Assembly (NCBI GenBank): GCA_964621525.1
Contig: CAZUMS010000002.1
Coordinates: forward strand, 14,827-78,826
Length of the DNA stretch: 64,000 nucleotides
Direction: 5' to 3'
Source: CAZMGV01 sp964621525 [NCBI: uncultured bacterium]
GTDB lineage: Bacteria; JAGRBM01
The notes beneath the pieces were generated by a model. It was not told the DNA's origin, searched no databases, and worked only from the letters and a program-made list of their open reading frames with translations. The translations under genes and the position numbers were made by a program. Each line of letters starts with the position of its first letter. Position 1 is the stretch's first letter. Shown one piece after another: positions 40,546-50,124 of this stretch.

Positions 40546-42738
40546 TCAGTTCAGGACGGCTGCCCGCTCCACGGTTACGGGGACGCCGTTCAGGATGGCG
40601 TTCCCGACGATGGGTTCCACCAGCTTGTCGTCGGTGAGGTCGTTGCAGGAAACCCCGGCGAACTCGACCGCCACCGAGAGCTGGACTCCCTCGCGCCGGT
40701 GGCCCCAGCCGTGGGGCAGGCTCACGACGCCGCGCATGATCTCGTCCGAAACGGCAAGGCGGGTTGTTACCTCGCCCACCCGGCTTTTTACCTTCACGTT
40801 GTCGTGGTGCTTGAGGCCGAGGAGTCCCGCATCGTCCGGATTCATGATGAGGTCGCAACGGGCGCCGCCCTTGACGAGCGACTTTACGTTATGGGCCCAT
40901 GAGTTGTTCGTCCGCAGGTCGCGGCGGCCGATCAGCATGAGCTGGCGCCCGTTCGCCTTCCCGGCCATCTGGATCTGGGTTGCCATGAATCCGCGGAGCC
41001 GTTCCAGCTCCTTGTCCATGAGCGGGTGTGAAAGGTGGATTTTCTTGTCCTTCGTCTGGAGGACGCGCCCGAGTTCAGGCTGAAGGGGCCCGAGGTCGAT
41101 ACCGGAGGGACTTTCCTCCAGTTTCTTCAACGACAGGCCCTTCTTCCAGGGCAGAAACTTGTCGCCATAACGGCCCATGCGGATCATGCCGTCCAGGATC
41201 GTGCGGGGTTCGGGCACTAGGCCGAGCCGCCGGGCGGCCGAGGCTGCCAGCTTCGCAGCCGGGTTCTTCGCCTTTTTCTCCATCAGGCGCAGGTTCACTT
41301 CCGTGAGAATCTTCCACTCGTCCATGGTGCCCGGCTCGGCATCCAGCACCTTGGGCGAGTATTTCGTCGTGTTCCGGACGGCGAACATGTGGAAGGCGAA
41401 CTCGTAGTTGTCGTGCTCCAGCGACCAGGTGGGCGGCAGGATGATGTTCGCGAAGCGGGTGGTCTCGTTAATGTAAATGTCGAACGCTACGTAGAAGTCG
41501 AGTCTGGAAAGCGCTTCCTCGAGCTGCTTGCCGTTCGGCGTGGAGAGGACCGGATTCCCGGCGATCGAGACAAAACCCCGCACCTGTCCGGGTCCGGGGG
41601 TGAGGATCTCCTCCGCCAGCACGGCGGCGGGGAGTTCCCCGTTGAACTCGGGCAGACCGCGCACGCGGCTCTGCCAGGCGTTGTGGTGCCCTTTGAGGCC
41701 GAGTGCCGGCGCGGAGCCCAGCAGGTCGGCAGCCGGCGAGGTGAACATGGCCCCGCCGGGGCGGTCCAGATTGCCGGTGACGAGGTTCAGTACGTCCACG
41801 AGCCACGACGAGAGCGTGCCGAATTCGTGCAGGCAGGTGCCGATACGGCCATAGCAGGAGGCTGACGGCGCGCCGGCGAACTCGCGGGCGAGGGTGCGGA
41901 TCTCGTCCGCGCCGATGCCGAGAGCGGGGGCGACCGCCTCCGGTGTGAACGGCGCCAGATTCTTCTTCAGCATATCCAGGTCCGCGAGGTATTTCGTCGC
42001 GGGGCCCTCGCGGCCGAGCTTTTCGGCGAAGATCACGTTGATGACCGCGGCGAGAAGCAGGCCGTCCAGTCCGGGACGGATGGCAATGTGCCGGTCGGCC
42101 ATCTTCGCCGTCTCCGTGCGGCGGGGATCGACAACGACGATCTTGCCACCGCGCTTGCGGATGTCATTCAGCCGCGTGCGGATATCCGGCGCCGTCATAA
42201 TGCTGCCATTCGAAGTCATGGGATTCGCGCCAAGGATCAGGAGATACTGGGTGCGGTCAAGGTCCGGAATCGGCATCGAGAGGATGGTGCCGAACAGGAA
42301 CAGGCTGGAGGCGTGCTTGGGGTTCTGATCCACGGAGCTCGCCGAATACTTGTTCCTGGAGTGAATGGTCTTGAGGAGCGGGATTCCATATAGCGCAGTC
42401 CCGAAATTGTGGGCCGAAGGATTGCCCATGTAGGTGGCGACGGTGTCCTCGCCGTACTGCTTCTGGAGCCGAGCGATGTTTTCCGCCACTTCCTCGAATG
42501 CCTCGTCCCAGCCGATCCGCTGCCAGCCCTTGCCGGTCCGCTTCATGGGGAACTTGATCCGGTCGGGGTCTTCCTGGATTTCCTGCAGGGCGAATGCCTT
42601 GGGGCAGATGTGACCCCGGCTGAAAGGGTCGTTGTCGTCGGCCCGGATTTTCACGACGCGGTTGTCCTCGACGTTGATCAGAAGGCCGCAGGTCGCCTCG
42701 CACATGTTGCAGGTCTTGTGAACGGTTTTCGACGCCAT
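40546..42738 (-). CDS. Molybdopterin-dependent oxidoreductase
   Basis: 730 residues of the DMSO reductase superfamily. The N-terminal [4Fe-4S] motif is CNMCEATC...CPKAF. Molybdopterin-binding blocks follow (MGNPSAHN; LLILGANPMTSNG; VVDPRRTETA), and the C-terminal dinucleotide-binding domain is present (SWAHNVKSL; HGWGHRREG). No signal peptide or Tat motif, so probably cytoplasmic. No Fe-S subunit or membrane anchor gene is adjacent, so it appears single-subunit; the substrate is not evident from sequence. A strong terminator follows. Confidence 0.9.
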   Translation of the reverse strand: MASKTVHKTCNMCEATCGLLINVEDNRVVKIRADDNDPFSRGHICPKAFALQEIQEDPDRIKFPMKRTGKGWQRIGWDEAFEEVAENIARLQKQYGEDTVATYMGNPSAHNFGTALYGIPLLKTIHSRNKYSASSVDQNPKHASSLFLFGTILSMPIPDLDRTQYLLILGANPMTSNGSIMTAPDIRTRLNDIRKRGGKIVVVDPRRTETAKMADRHIAIRPGLDGLLLAAVINVIFAEKLGREGPATKYLADLDMLKKNLAPFTPEAVAPALGIGADEIRTLAREFAGAPSASCYGRIGTCLHEFGTLSSWLVDVLNLVTGNLDRPGGAMFTSPAADLLGSAPALGLKGHHNAWQSRVRGLPEFNGELPAAVLAEEILTPGPGQVRGFVSIAGNPVLSTPNGKQLEEALSRLDFYVAFDIYINETTRFANIILPPTWSLEHDNYEFAFHMFAVRNTTKYSPKVLDAEPGTMDEWKILTEVNLRLMEKKAKNPAAKLAASAARRLGLVPEPRTILDGMIRMGRYGDKFLPWKKGLSLKKLEESPSGIDLGPLQPELGRVLQTKDKKIHLSHPLMDKELERLRGFMATQIQMAGKANGRQLMLIGRRDLRTNNSWAHNVKSLVKGGARCDLIMNPDDAGLLGLKHHDNVKVKSRVGEVTTRLAVSDEIMRGVVSLPHGWGHRREGVQLSVAVEFAGVSCNDLTDDKLVEPIVGNAILNGVPVTVERAAVLN

Positions 42739-42848
42739 GATGGTTCTCTCCCGCTCCGCACCCGCTGGTGCGGCAGGTGATTATCCTAGACTGTACGGGA
42801 CGACGATAAAAAACGGCCTGGCCCTATGCCGGAGGTGGCCCGGTCCCG

Positions 42849-44954
42849 TCAGGCTTTCTTCCCGGCGGAGCCCCGGCCGCGGCCGGATACGGTGCGGGGA
42901 AGCTCGTCGATCTGGAAATCGTCGAGACGTCTGGAGAGGCCGTCGGCAAGGCGGTTCAGCTCGGCGGCGGTGGCACGGAGCTGTTCGGCTGCGATGGATT
43001 GCTCGTTCTGGGTCACGCCGATTTTCTTCACCGCCTCGTTGGCGGCGCCGGACAGCTCGGCCTGACGGCCGGCGTGCGACGCCAGACTGTCGAAGGTCGC
43101 TTCCGTCTGCTGGAAGGCCCGGTTCAGTTGTTCAAACCTGTCGGCGGTGAGCTGGACGTCCTGCTCGCGGATGTGGAACTCGAGCCGGGCGGACTGGACC
43201 TGTTCGGCGGTCTGCCGGGTCATCTCATTCACTTTCTGGACGATCTCCGAGATTTCCCCGGCGCTGCGGGACGCGACGTCAGCCAGCTTGCGGATTTCGT
43301 CGGCGACCACCGAGAACCCCCGCCCGTGCTCGCCTGCCCGTGCGGCCTCGATGGCGGCGTTCAGGCTGAGGAGGTTCGTCTGTGCGGTGATCTCGCGGAT
43401 CGTGTCCACGATTCCTTCGATCCGCTCGCTCTGGCGGGAGAGTTCCTCGATCCTCGAAAAGACCTCGTTAAGGCCCGTGCCGAGCTGCTCAAGCCCGCTG
43501 GCGCTGGCGGCGAGCACCTGCTGGCTCTGGTGCGCCTGCCCGGCGGCGGTACCGAAGCCCGTGCGGGTTTCGGCGGCGATCCGGTTCATTTCGCCGGAAC
43601 CCCCGGCGATGGCTTCGAGCACATTGCCGGCCGACGCCGATTCCCGGCTCACTTCGCCGCTCCAGCTGACGAAGGTTTCCGCTGTGGCCGTGAGCTCTTC
43701 CGAGGAGATCGCTACAGAGCGGGCGAGCTCTCTCGATGAGGAAAGCGCTTCGCCGAGCTTGCGGGCGGCCCGGTTGAACAGCAGTTCCAGCGTGCCCATG
43801 TCGTCGTCGGAGTACGAAGTATCTCTCGGTTTCAGATCTCCTTCTGAAAACCGTTTCGCCATGGCTCCGAGCTGAGAGACCGGTTTAGCCAGGTCGGCGA
43901 CGAACAGCCAGGAAATGCCGAAGATCGAGAGCGCGATAGCCCCAAGAATCAGTGCCTGCACCAGCCTGAGTTCGGAAAAAACAGCTCCAAGAAGGTGGCG
44001 CTCCATGAAAACGGCCAGCCTGCGGCCATCAGTCAGTCCTCTGACGGAAACGACATGGTCGAAGACCGGATCCCGGAGATCGGTTCCGGGCAAAGCCTTG
44101 AGTGTGTCGTCCTTCAGTTTCTGGGGTAGAGAGTTCCAGTAGTCCGCTCCGGTCAGGGGTTCACCGGCTGGCCCCAGGACGACTGCCTGCCCAATCGTTT
44201 GTATCTGCTGGAGCGGAATCCCAGCTTCTTCACCCCGGTTCAGCCTGGCGGTTTCGGCCTCGATGGCGGGCCCCAGCATGACAAGGCCGACACGGGCCTG
44301 GTCCAGACGCTGCTGATAAAGAATCAGGGTTGTCAGGCTGCAGAACCCGATACTGACTCCGACAAAGATCGACAGGACCATCTTGCCGGGCATGGTGAAC
44401 GGTGCGAGCCGGGCGACCTGTGCATCGTCGAGATGGGTGGCAAGGCGGGTGAAGACCGGCGAGAAACTCCGCTTGTAGATAACCAGTCCGAGTCCGTGAA
44501 ACACGAAAAATGCCCAGCCGACAACCCCGAGAAAAAGGATCCGGGCGAAGAAAAAGTCCCCGACCAGCCGGTGAATCAGGAAGAATCCGGCGGCGATGCC
44601 GAGCGCCCACAGGCCCGCCGACATGCCGATATACCGGACTCCGGTCGTGCGGGCGACGGAGAGGGCCCGGCTGACGAGCTCCGGAGGGATGGGGGCTCCC
44701 CGATCGGCCAGTTCGAACAGATCCTCAATAGGCTGGGCGGTCCGGGCCAGCCGGGCGCGGTCGGTCGTGTAGGCGAAGATGCAGAGTACGGTGAAAACGC
44801 CGATGACGATCCAGAATTCCCGGGCGCCCATCCCGTAGATGCCGACCATCAGCAGAATCGACAGGAACGTCACCACAAAGGCCGAGATCGATATCCGCCG
44901 TACGCAGGTGTTGACGGCATTCCGGACCATCTGTCTGGCAGGAGAGGGGTTCAT
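42849..44954 (-). CDS. Polytopic methyl-accepting chemotaxis protein
   Basis: 701 residues. Multiple N-terminal membrane helices are predicted (about 25-42, 47-64, 117-137, 143-165, 205-227), then a periplasmic loop of about 100 residues, another helix (about 333-355) and a HAMP domain ([19 protein letters not shown]). The signalling domain ends around 690 with the conserved tip [23 protein letters not shown] sequence ([20 protein letters not shown]). Most MCPs have two helices, so this one is unusual. It probably senses a membrane or periplasmic cue. No cheA or cheW is in the window. Confidence 0.88.
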   Translation of the reverse strand: MNPSPARQMVRNAVNTCVRRISISAFVVTFLSILLMVGIYGMGAREFWIVIGVFTVLCIFAYTTDRARLARTAQPIEDLFELADRGAPIPPELVSRALSVARTTGVRYIGMSAGLWALGIAAGFFLIHRLVGDFFFARILFLGVVGWAFFVFHGLGLVIYKRSFSPVFTRLATHLDDAQVARLAPFTMPGKMVLSIFVGVSIGFCSLTTLILYQQRLDQARVGLVMLGPAIEAETARLNRGEEAGIPLQQIQTIGQAVVLGPAGEPLTGADYWNSLPQKLKDDTLKALPGTDLRDPVFDHVVSVRGLTDGRRLAVFMERHLLGAVFSELRLVQALILGAIALSIFGISWLFVADLAKPVSQLGAMAKRFSEGDLKPRDTSYSDDDMGTLELLFNRAARKLGEALSSSRELARSVAISSEELTATAETFVSWSGEVSRESASAGNVLEAIAGGSGEMNRIAAETRTGFGTAAGQAHQSQQVLAASASGLEQLGTGLNEVFSRIEELSRQSERIEGIVDTIREITAQTNLLSLNAAIEAARAGEHGRGFSVVADEIRKLADVASRSAGEISEIVQKVNEMTRQTAEQVQSARLEFHIREQDVQLTADRFEQLNRAFQQTEATFDSLASHAGRQAELSGAANEAVKKIGVTQNEQSIAAEQLRATAAELNRLADGLSRRLDDFQIDELPRTVSGRGRGSAGKKA

Positions 44955-45085
44955 TCAGCGAAGCCTGGGCTCGCGGAAAGAGTGGCATGAAACCGGACGG
45001 GATAAAACGGCCCGTCATCAGTTGCATCAGGCAGACTGATTGCCGTTCAGGCACTCCGGCAGAGCGGCACTATCGAAAGCTGGGG

Positions 45086-45496
45086 TCAGTGCCCCAGGCG
45101 GGTGCGGAGAAGCTCCGAGAGCGCCTTCAGAGCGTCCACAGTAGTGAAGATGCCGACCACCTTGCCATTCTGGATTACAACGGCGGAACCGACTTTCTGC
45201 TCTGCCATCTCGGAGGCGACCTGATCGAGCGGGGATTCTGCATCGACGGTGAACGCCTGTTCTCGGACCACATCGTCCACAAGCAGCTTGTCGATCTCAA
45301 GGTCCCGGAGTCCCTGCACGAACTTGATGTCCCGGTCAGTGAGGACGCCGGAGAACTTGCCGCCCTTCAGTACAGGAAGGTGCCGGATCCGGTTCTCCCG
45401 CATGACATCCTCGGCCTTCGTGATCTTCTGGTCGTGCCCGATCGTGATGGGACCTGGGGTCATGTACTTGTGGACAGGCGGAATCGGCTTGCTCAT
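45086..45496 (-). CDS. Two-CBS-domain protein
   Basis: 136 residues from the ATG at 45496 (MSKPIPPVHKYM); AGGAGCC lies 7 bases upstream. Two CBS domains (about 8-65 and 72-132) contain the patterns RHLPVLKGGKFSGVLTDRD and SAVVIQNGKVVGIFTTVDAL. CBS pairs bind adenine nucleotides and regulate other proteins. It stands alone between the MCP gene and a divergent SDR gene. A 6-bp inverted repeat (45507-45519) covers its ribosome-binding site. Confidence 0.9.
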   Translation of the reverse strand: MSKPIPPVHKYMTPGPITIGHDQKITKAEDVMRENRIRHLPVLKGGKFSGVLTDRDIKFVQGLRDLEIDKLLVDDVVREQAFTVDAESPLDQVASEMAEQKVGSAVVIQNGKVVGIFTTVDALKALSELLRTRLGH

Positions 45497-45682
45497 GGGA
45501 AAAGGCTCCTTAATAAGGATGTGGCACGCGGGGGTGCCCTTATGCCCGGTGAAACCTAATCGGCCGTCCGGCATCTGCGTATGATTTCGCTCAGATAGGA
45601 CATCTCAAGGTCAGCGGTTGCGGGTTTTGCCGGGATCGCGGTAAGTTCAGGGCTGGTACCGGCTGCGGAGGGGTAGACAGCC

Positions 45683-46597
45683 ATGCAGTACGCAATTCTG
45701 GGCGCGACGGGATTTATCGGGAAGGCGCTAGTGAAAAGGCTGCTGGACGGGGGCCACGGCGTTCTTGCGTTCGCACGGGATCCCGGACGGGCGAAATTCC
45801 AGATCGATTCGAGGGCCCGCCTTGTCCAATGGCCATCCTCCGGCCGGGCGGCGGAACTCGCCGGGTTGCTAGACGGCTCGGACGGCGTCATTAACCTCGC
45901 CGGCGAGAATGTCGGCAAGGGCCGATGGACTGCCCGTCGCAAGCAGGAACTGGTCGAGAGCCGTACCCATACGACCGCTTATCTGGTCGATGCCATGGCG
46001 CTCATGCAGAAAAAGCCCGAAGTGTTCGTCTGCGCTTCGGCCGTCGGCATCTATGGGGACCGGGGCGACGAGATCGTCGATGAAAGTTCGTCTCCGGGCA
46101 CGGGGTTTCTGGTCCAGCTCTGCGAGGAGTGGGAACGTGTCGCCAGGGGTGCGGAAGCCCACGGCATTCGGGTGGTGCGGGTGCGGATCAGCCTTGTATT
46201 CGGCCGGGACGAAGGTGCGTTCCCGATGATGGTCATGCCGTTCAAATTCTTCGCTGGCGGCCCGCTCGGTTCGGGCGAGCAGTGGGTCTCCTGGATCCAT
46301 ATCGAGGATATGGTCCGACTGCTCGAGTTTGCGGCCACCAGCCCGGACGCGAAGGGCGCCCTCAACGCCGCCGCTCCGGACGCCGAACGGCTCAAGGACC
46401 TGATGCGGATCGTGGGACATGTGATGCGACGGCCTTCATGGATCTCGGTCCCGGCGTTCGTCCTCAAGGCGGCCATGGGCGAGCAGGCCGAGATACTGCT
46501 CGGCGGCTGCCGGGCGAAACCCGTGGCGACGCTCGCCGCCGGTTTCCGCTTCAACTACCCGGACGCAGCCAGTGCCGTCCGCAATCTGCTGGGGTGA
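45683..46597 (+). CDS. TIGR01777-type NAD-dependent epimerase (SDR)
   Basis: 304 residues of extended short-chain dehydrogenase type. The nucleotide motif ILGATGFIGKALVKRLLDGG is intact. The conserved TIGR01777 segments follow: INLAGENVGKGRWT, CASAVGIYGDRGDE and WISVPAFVLKAAMGEQAEIL. The E. coli relative is YfcH; the reaction is not known. It is divergent from the CBS gene, 186 bases apart. Confidence 0.92.
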   Translation: MQYAILGATGFIGKALVKRLLDGGHGVLAFARDPGRAKFQIDSRARLVQWPSSGRAAELAGLLDGSDGVINLAGENVGKGRWTARRKQELVESRTHTTAYLVDAMALMQKKPEVFVCASAVGIYGDRGDEIVDESSSPGTGFLVQLCEEWERVARGAEAHGIRVVRVRISLVFGRDEGAFPMMVMPFKFFAGGPLGSGEQWVSWIHIEDMVRLLEFAATSPDAKGALNAAAPDAERLKDLMRIVGHVMRRPSWISVPAFVLKAAMGEQAEILLGGCRAKPVATLAAGFRFNYPDAASAVRNLLG

Positions 46598-46683
46598 TCC
46601 GGGTCTCCCCCTGACGCCTCTGGTTTGCCGTGCTACACGGAAGGCGGGGATAATGGGTCGGACGGGGGAGTCTGGCTGGTTGT

Positions 46684-47766
46684 ATGGGCGTTTCGCGCCG
46701 TCTCGTTCACATGTCGGCTCTGGTTCCGGTCGTCGGCCATGGTGTCGCCGGCCGGTTGCTCGGTGCCCGGCACAAGCAGGATGAAAAGCTGACGGCGGTC
46801 GCTCCTGACGGCCATCCGGTGGCGCTTCACCGGATTCGTGCCGAAGGCGCTCCAAAGGGACGCCCGGTGATCCTCTGTCACGGGATCGCCTGTAACCGCT
46901 ACTTCTTCGATCACCATCCGGAGCGCTCTTTTGCGAGGGCGCTGGCGAAGACGGGACGGGATGTCTGGATCCTCGAGCTCCGGGGGCACGGTCACTCGCG
47001 CCGGGCAGGGCGGCTGATGACCGCGTTCCGCCACCGGTGGAACTTCGATGACTACGTGTTCGGAGACCTGCCGGCGGCGATTCGCGCGGTACTGGATCGC
47101 ACGGGTGCGGACCGGGTGGACTGGATCGGCCATTCCATGGGTGGCATGGTGATCTATGCCTATCTGATGACCCATCCGGGCGAGGACATCGGAACGGTCG
47201 TCACACTCGGCTCGCCCACCTTTATCGACAACCGGTTCTGGCTCTGGAAAGTGGCGGCGGCGCTTCAGCCGCTCGTCAGTTTTATACCGCACTATCCGGC
47301 GCGGCTCGGCGCCTGGCTCGCCGCACCGGCGGTGCTGGCGCTGCATCCGCTGATTCCGAATCTCTTTTACGATCCGAAGAACATGACCGCCCGGGACGCG
47401 GCGCGGCTGTTCCAGAATGTTCTTGACGACGTATCGGGCGAGGAGTTCCGGGTAGGGGTGAAATTTATCCGACACAGGGGTTTCCGTTCGGTGCAGAAAA
47501 AACTCGTGTACGCCGATCACTTTGACCGGGTGCAACGGCCGCTGCTCGTGGTTTCCGGCGAGACGGATATTCTGGTCCCGCCCCGGGACGCCTTTGCCGC
47601 CTATGATCGGGCGGGTTCCAGGGACAAGCGATACGTGAACCTGAGCCGCCGGGAGCAATTCAGTGCGGACTACGGTCACGCGGACCTCGTGCTCGGCAAA
47701 AATGCATTGACAGAAGTGCTCCCGCTCACACTCGACTGGCTGGAACGGCACGATCCCGAGTCTTAA
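46684..47766 (+). CDS. Alpha/beta hydrolase
   Basis: 360 residues. The nucleophile elbow GHSMGG (about residue 158-163) and oxyanion strand VILCHGIACN are typical, with the late HGHADLV-like histidine near residue 340 (YGHADLVLGKNA). The first 25 residues are hydrophobic enough to suggest membrane association but contain no clear signal. Substrate unknown; related bacterial proteins include lipases and esterases. Start and spacing from the SDR gene (86 bases) suggest a separate unit. Confidence 0.85.
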   Translation: MGVSRRLVHMSALVPVVGHGVAGRLLGARHKQDEKLTAVAPDGHPVALHRIRAEGAPKGRPVILCHGIACNRYFFDHHPERSFARALAKTGRDVWILELRGHGHSRRAGRLMTAFRHRWNFDDYVFGDLPAAIRAVLDRTGADRVDWIGHSMGGMVIYAYLMTHPGEDIGTVVTLGSPTFIDNRFWLWKVAAALQPLVSFIPHYPARLGAWLAAPAVLALHPLIPNLFYDPKNMTARDAARLFQNVLDDVSGEEFRVGVKFIRHRGFRSVQKKLVYADHFDRVQRPLLVVSGETDILVPPRDAFAAYDRAGSRDKRYVNLSRREQFSADYGHADLVLGKNALTEVLPLTLDWLERHDPES

Positions 47767-47815
47767 AGAATTTTCACCCGAGGCGTAAACAGGTTTTAAT
47801 TCCCGGCCGTTATCG

Positions 47816-47844
47816 TTGAGATTAGCGTCGTGCGTTTCTAGACT
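47816..47844 (+). promoter_or_regulatory. Candidate sigma-70 promoter for the exported protein gene
   Basis: TTGAGA (47816-47821) and TAGACT (47839-47844) are separated by 17 bases, about 24 bases before the ATG at 47868. This implies a very short leader. Confidence 0.45.
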
Positions 47845-47867
47845 CGCGGCTGTTACAGATCAGACGA

Positions 47868-48893
47868 ATGCGGACTGGCAAAGCCATATTGATGCTTAGC
47901 GCGGTTTGCGTCCTTGCCTCGAGGGGCCTGGCCGCGGCTGAGGACGGTTTTGAATCTTCCGAGACCGCTCCGGTTGTGCGCGGCGAGGAGTCGAGCAACG
48001 GGCAGGGCATGGTCCCATTCACCTATGCTCCGCCGTCCGGCATCCAGTTCGAAGAACAGGTGAACCGGGTCATCGGCAGCGATTACGGTGCCAGGGGGAC
48101 CCGGATCGACGTCTTTTCAGCGACCAATGTCCAGAAGATCACCCGGACCGAGAGTGGCTACCGGGTCCGTATGGACATTAACGAGATCAAGGCCCTTCAC
48201 AACGGGAAGCCGGTTGTGAATCCCATCATGGACGCCATGAAGGAGACCGGACTTACTTACCTTGTGGGGGCGAACGGCCGGGCGGACAAGATCGAGGGGA
48301 TCAACCAGATTGCCGATATCCTGCGGGCGAAAATCCCGAAGAAGAAGCTGACTCCGGAACTGGAGACCCAGCTCGCCGGCTCGGATATGGAACGAAAGGA
48401 ACTGGCCGACTGGAATGCCCGTTACGGTGCATGGAACCGGCAGTCCTTCCTGCCCGGAAAGACCTACTACGGCATCGGGACTTACACCCTGGAGCCGGGG
48501 CTTTTTATACGGTACGCGATTCTTGCCAAGGTGGTGGGTTCGGCGAGCTGCCATGAGGGAGACCGGCAGAAAAGCTGCGTTCAGATCCGGTTCGACTATG
48601 CGACGGAGCAGGACCTGATCGACAAGGCCCGCCGGTCCTCGATCCGCGAAGCGGCAGAATTCCTGAAGAAAGGCGACGTGGTGGGAGGCCGCCTCGACGG
48701 TCACATGGACCGGATCGTCGATCCCAAGACTCTCCTTATCTATTCCGAAGTGCAGAAGAAGACGATCCTGTTCCCCCTCAGCATCAACGACAACGAGGAA
48801 ATCCGGGTCCGTCGAATCGAGCGTATGGAATACAGCTACCGGTACGACCATATGGCTCCGCGTGTCCCGCGGATCGCCGGGGCTCCGGACTGA
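47868..48893 (+). CDS. Exported hypothetical protein
   Basis: 341 residues with a clear signal peptide (MRTGKAILMLSAVCVLASRG, cleavage near LAAAE). The mature protein contains no recognised domain. It appears beta-rich with conserved features NEIKALHNGKPVVNPIMDAM and a CNEGDRQKSC-like disulfide-capable pair (SCHEGDRQKSC). It is placed between an alpha/beta hydrolase and an SDR-like gene, all on the plus strand. Function unknown. Confidence 0.78.
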   Translation: MRTGKAILMLSAVCVLASRGLAAAEDGFESSETAPVVRGEESSNGQGMVPFTYAPPSGIQFEEQVNRVIGSDYGARGTRIDVFSATNVQKITRTESGYRVRMDINEIKALHNGKPVVNPIMDAMKETGLTYLVGANGRADKIEGINQIADILRAKIPKKKLTPELETQLAGSDMERKELADWNARYGAWNRQSFLPGKTYYGIGTYTLEPGLFIRYAILAKVVGSASCHEGDRQKSCVQIRFDYATEQDLIDKARRSSIREAAEFLKKGDVVGGRLDGHMDRIVDPKTLLIYSEVQKKTILFPLSINDNEEIRVRRIERMEYSYRYDHMAPRVPRIAGAPD

Positions 48894-49027
48894 CCGTATC
48901 CGGCCCGGAAGCCGCCCCCTTGCATTACCCGGTTCGCACCAGCCAATAGGTGCGCCTGTAGGGAAGGCCCGGCAGCGTTTCCGTGCGGAAACTGCAACCG
49001 GACGGGCCATCAGGGACGTCTGACGCC

Positions 49028-50056
49028 ATGAGCGATAAAGCGCCGAAGCCGGCCGCAAAATCCGCCGAAAAGAAGAAGTCCGCAAAACGGGTTCAAAAGC
49101 ATAATGTGCTCGTGACGGCCGCGACCTCGACGCTGGGCCGGCAGCTTGTCGTGAAGCTTCTGCACGACCCGAATGTGGACAAGGTGTGGGCGTTTTCCCG
49201 CCGTGAGCGCCCCTACTACTTCAACGATCTTCCGGCCGACCGGTTCACGTTCCAGCGGGTCGCGCCGCTGAATGTCCGCCGTCTCCAGGAGATCTGCTGC
49301 TCACCGGAGTTCCAGGCCGCGAATATCGACACGATCGTCCATCTGGGTTTCCAGGTGGGTTATTCGGGCGACCTCGATTCGGTCCGGGACTACAACATCA
49401 AGGGCACACAGAATCTCGTGAACCTGGCCCTCGAGCAGCCGACGGTGAAGAAGTTCATCTTCTTGTCCTCGGCCAAGGTGCTCCGGCTGCCGTCGGACGA
49501 ACCGGCGGTGCTGACGGAGACGAGCGAACTGGATCTCGCCATCCGGGACGAGCCGTATGTGAAGGACCTGATCGAGGCGGACATCGTCTGCCAGCACGAG
49601 CTCTCCCGCAAGAAGCTGCAGATGCTTATCCTTCGCCCGTCCTATGTGATCGGCCGCAACGTGCACAGCTTCTTCAGCTACTACTTCGACTCGCCGGTAC
49701 TGCCCAAGTGCATGGGCCACAATCCGATGATCAATCTCGTGCACTCGAACGACGTGATCCGGGCGCTGCGCATGTCGCTGGCGTCCGACGCGACGGGAAT
49801 CCTGAACATCGTTGGACGCGAGACCCTGCACCTCAGGGACTTCATCAAGCTGACGGGACTGCCGTCGGTGTCTGTGCCGGCCCAGATCATCGAGCCCACC
49901 TGGCAGGGGATCCGGCGGCTCCGGTTCAACCGGCATCCGTTCCCGTTCCGGGCCGAGCGGCCGCTCACCCACCATATGCTGCTGTCCGGCGTCCGCGCCA
50001 AGGAAGCGATCGGCTACGAGCCCGAGCATCATGTGAAGTTCGACGCCCGGATGTGA
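49028..50056 (+). CDS. NAD-dependent epimerase-like SDR with degenerate motifs
   Basis: 342 residues from the ATG at 49028 (MSDKAPKPAAKSA). A Lys/Ala-rich N-terminal extension of about 27 residues precedes the Rossmann fold. The glycine motif is VTAATSTLGRQL, with Ala and Ser where the first two Gly are expected. The usual Tyr-x-x-x-Lys is not evident in the EPYVKDLIEAD region. NLVNLALEQPTVKKFIFLSS and LRPSYVIGRN are otherwise typical. The protein may bind NAD poorly or act as a non-enzymatic relative. Confidence 0.82.
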   Translation: MSDKAPKPAAKSAEKKKSAKRVQKHNVLVTAATSTLGRQLVVKLLHDPNVDKVWAFSRRERPYYFNDLPADRFTFQRVAPLNVRRLQEICCSPEFQAANIDTIVHLGFQVGYSGDLDSVRDYNIKGTQNLVNLALEQPTVKKFIFLSSAKVLRLPSDEPAVLTETSELDLAIRDEPYVKDLIEADIVCQHELSRKKLQMLILRPSYVIGRNVHSFFSYYFDSPVLPKCMGHNPMINLVHSNDVIRALRMSLASDATGILNIVGRETLHLRDFIKLTGLPSVSVPAQIIEPTWQGIRRLRFNRHPFPFRAERPLTHHMLLSGVRAKEAIGYEPEHHVKFDARM

Positions 50057-50124
50057 CCGGGTGCCTGTACCCGGCGGATGGACTCACCGCCTGAAATCCG
50101 CTAACGACGCGGCCGGAAAGTCTT

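Noticed and set aside
42808-42848. Possible terminator after the MCP gene (A6/T6 run beside a GC-rich stretch)
   Set aside because: The stem is imperfect with mismatches; not enough to call.
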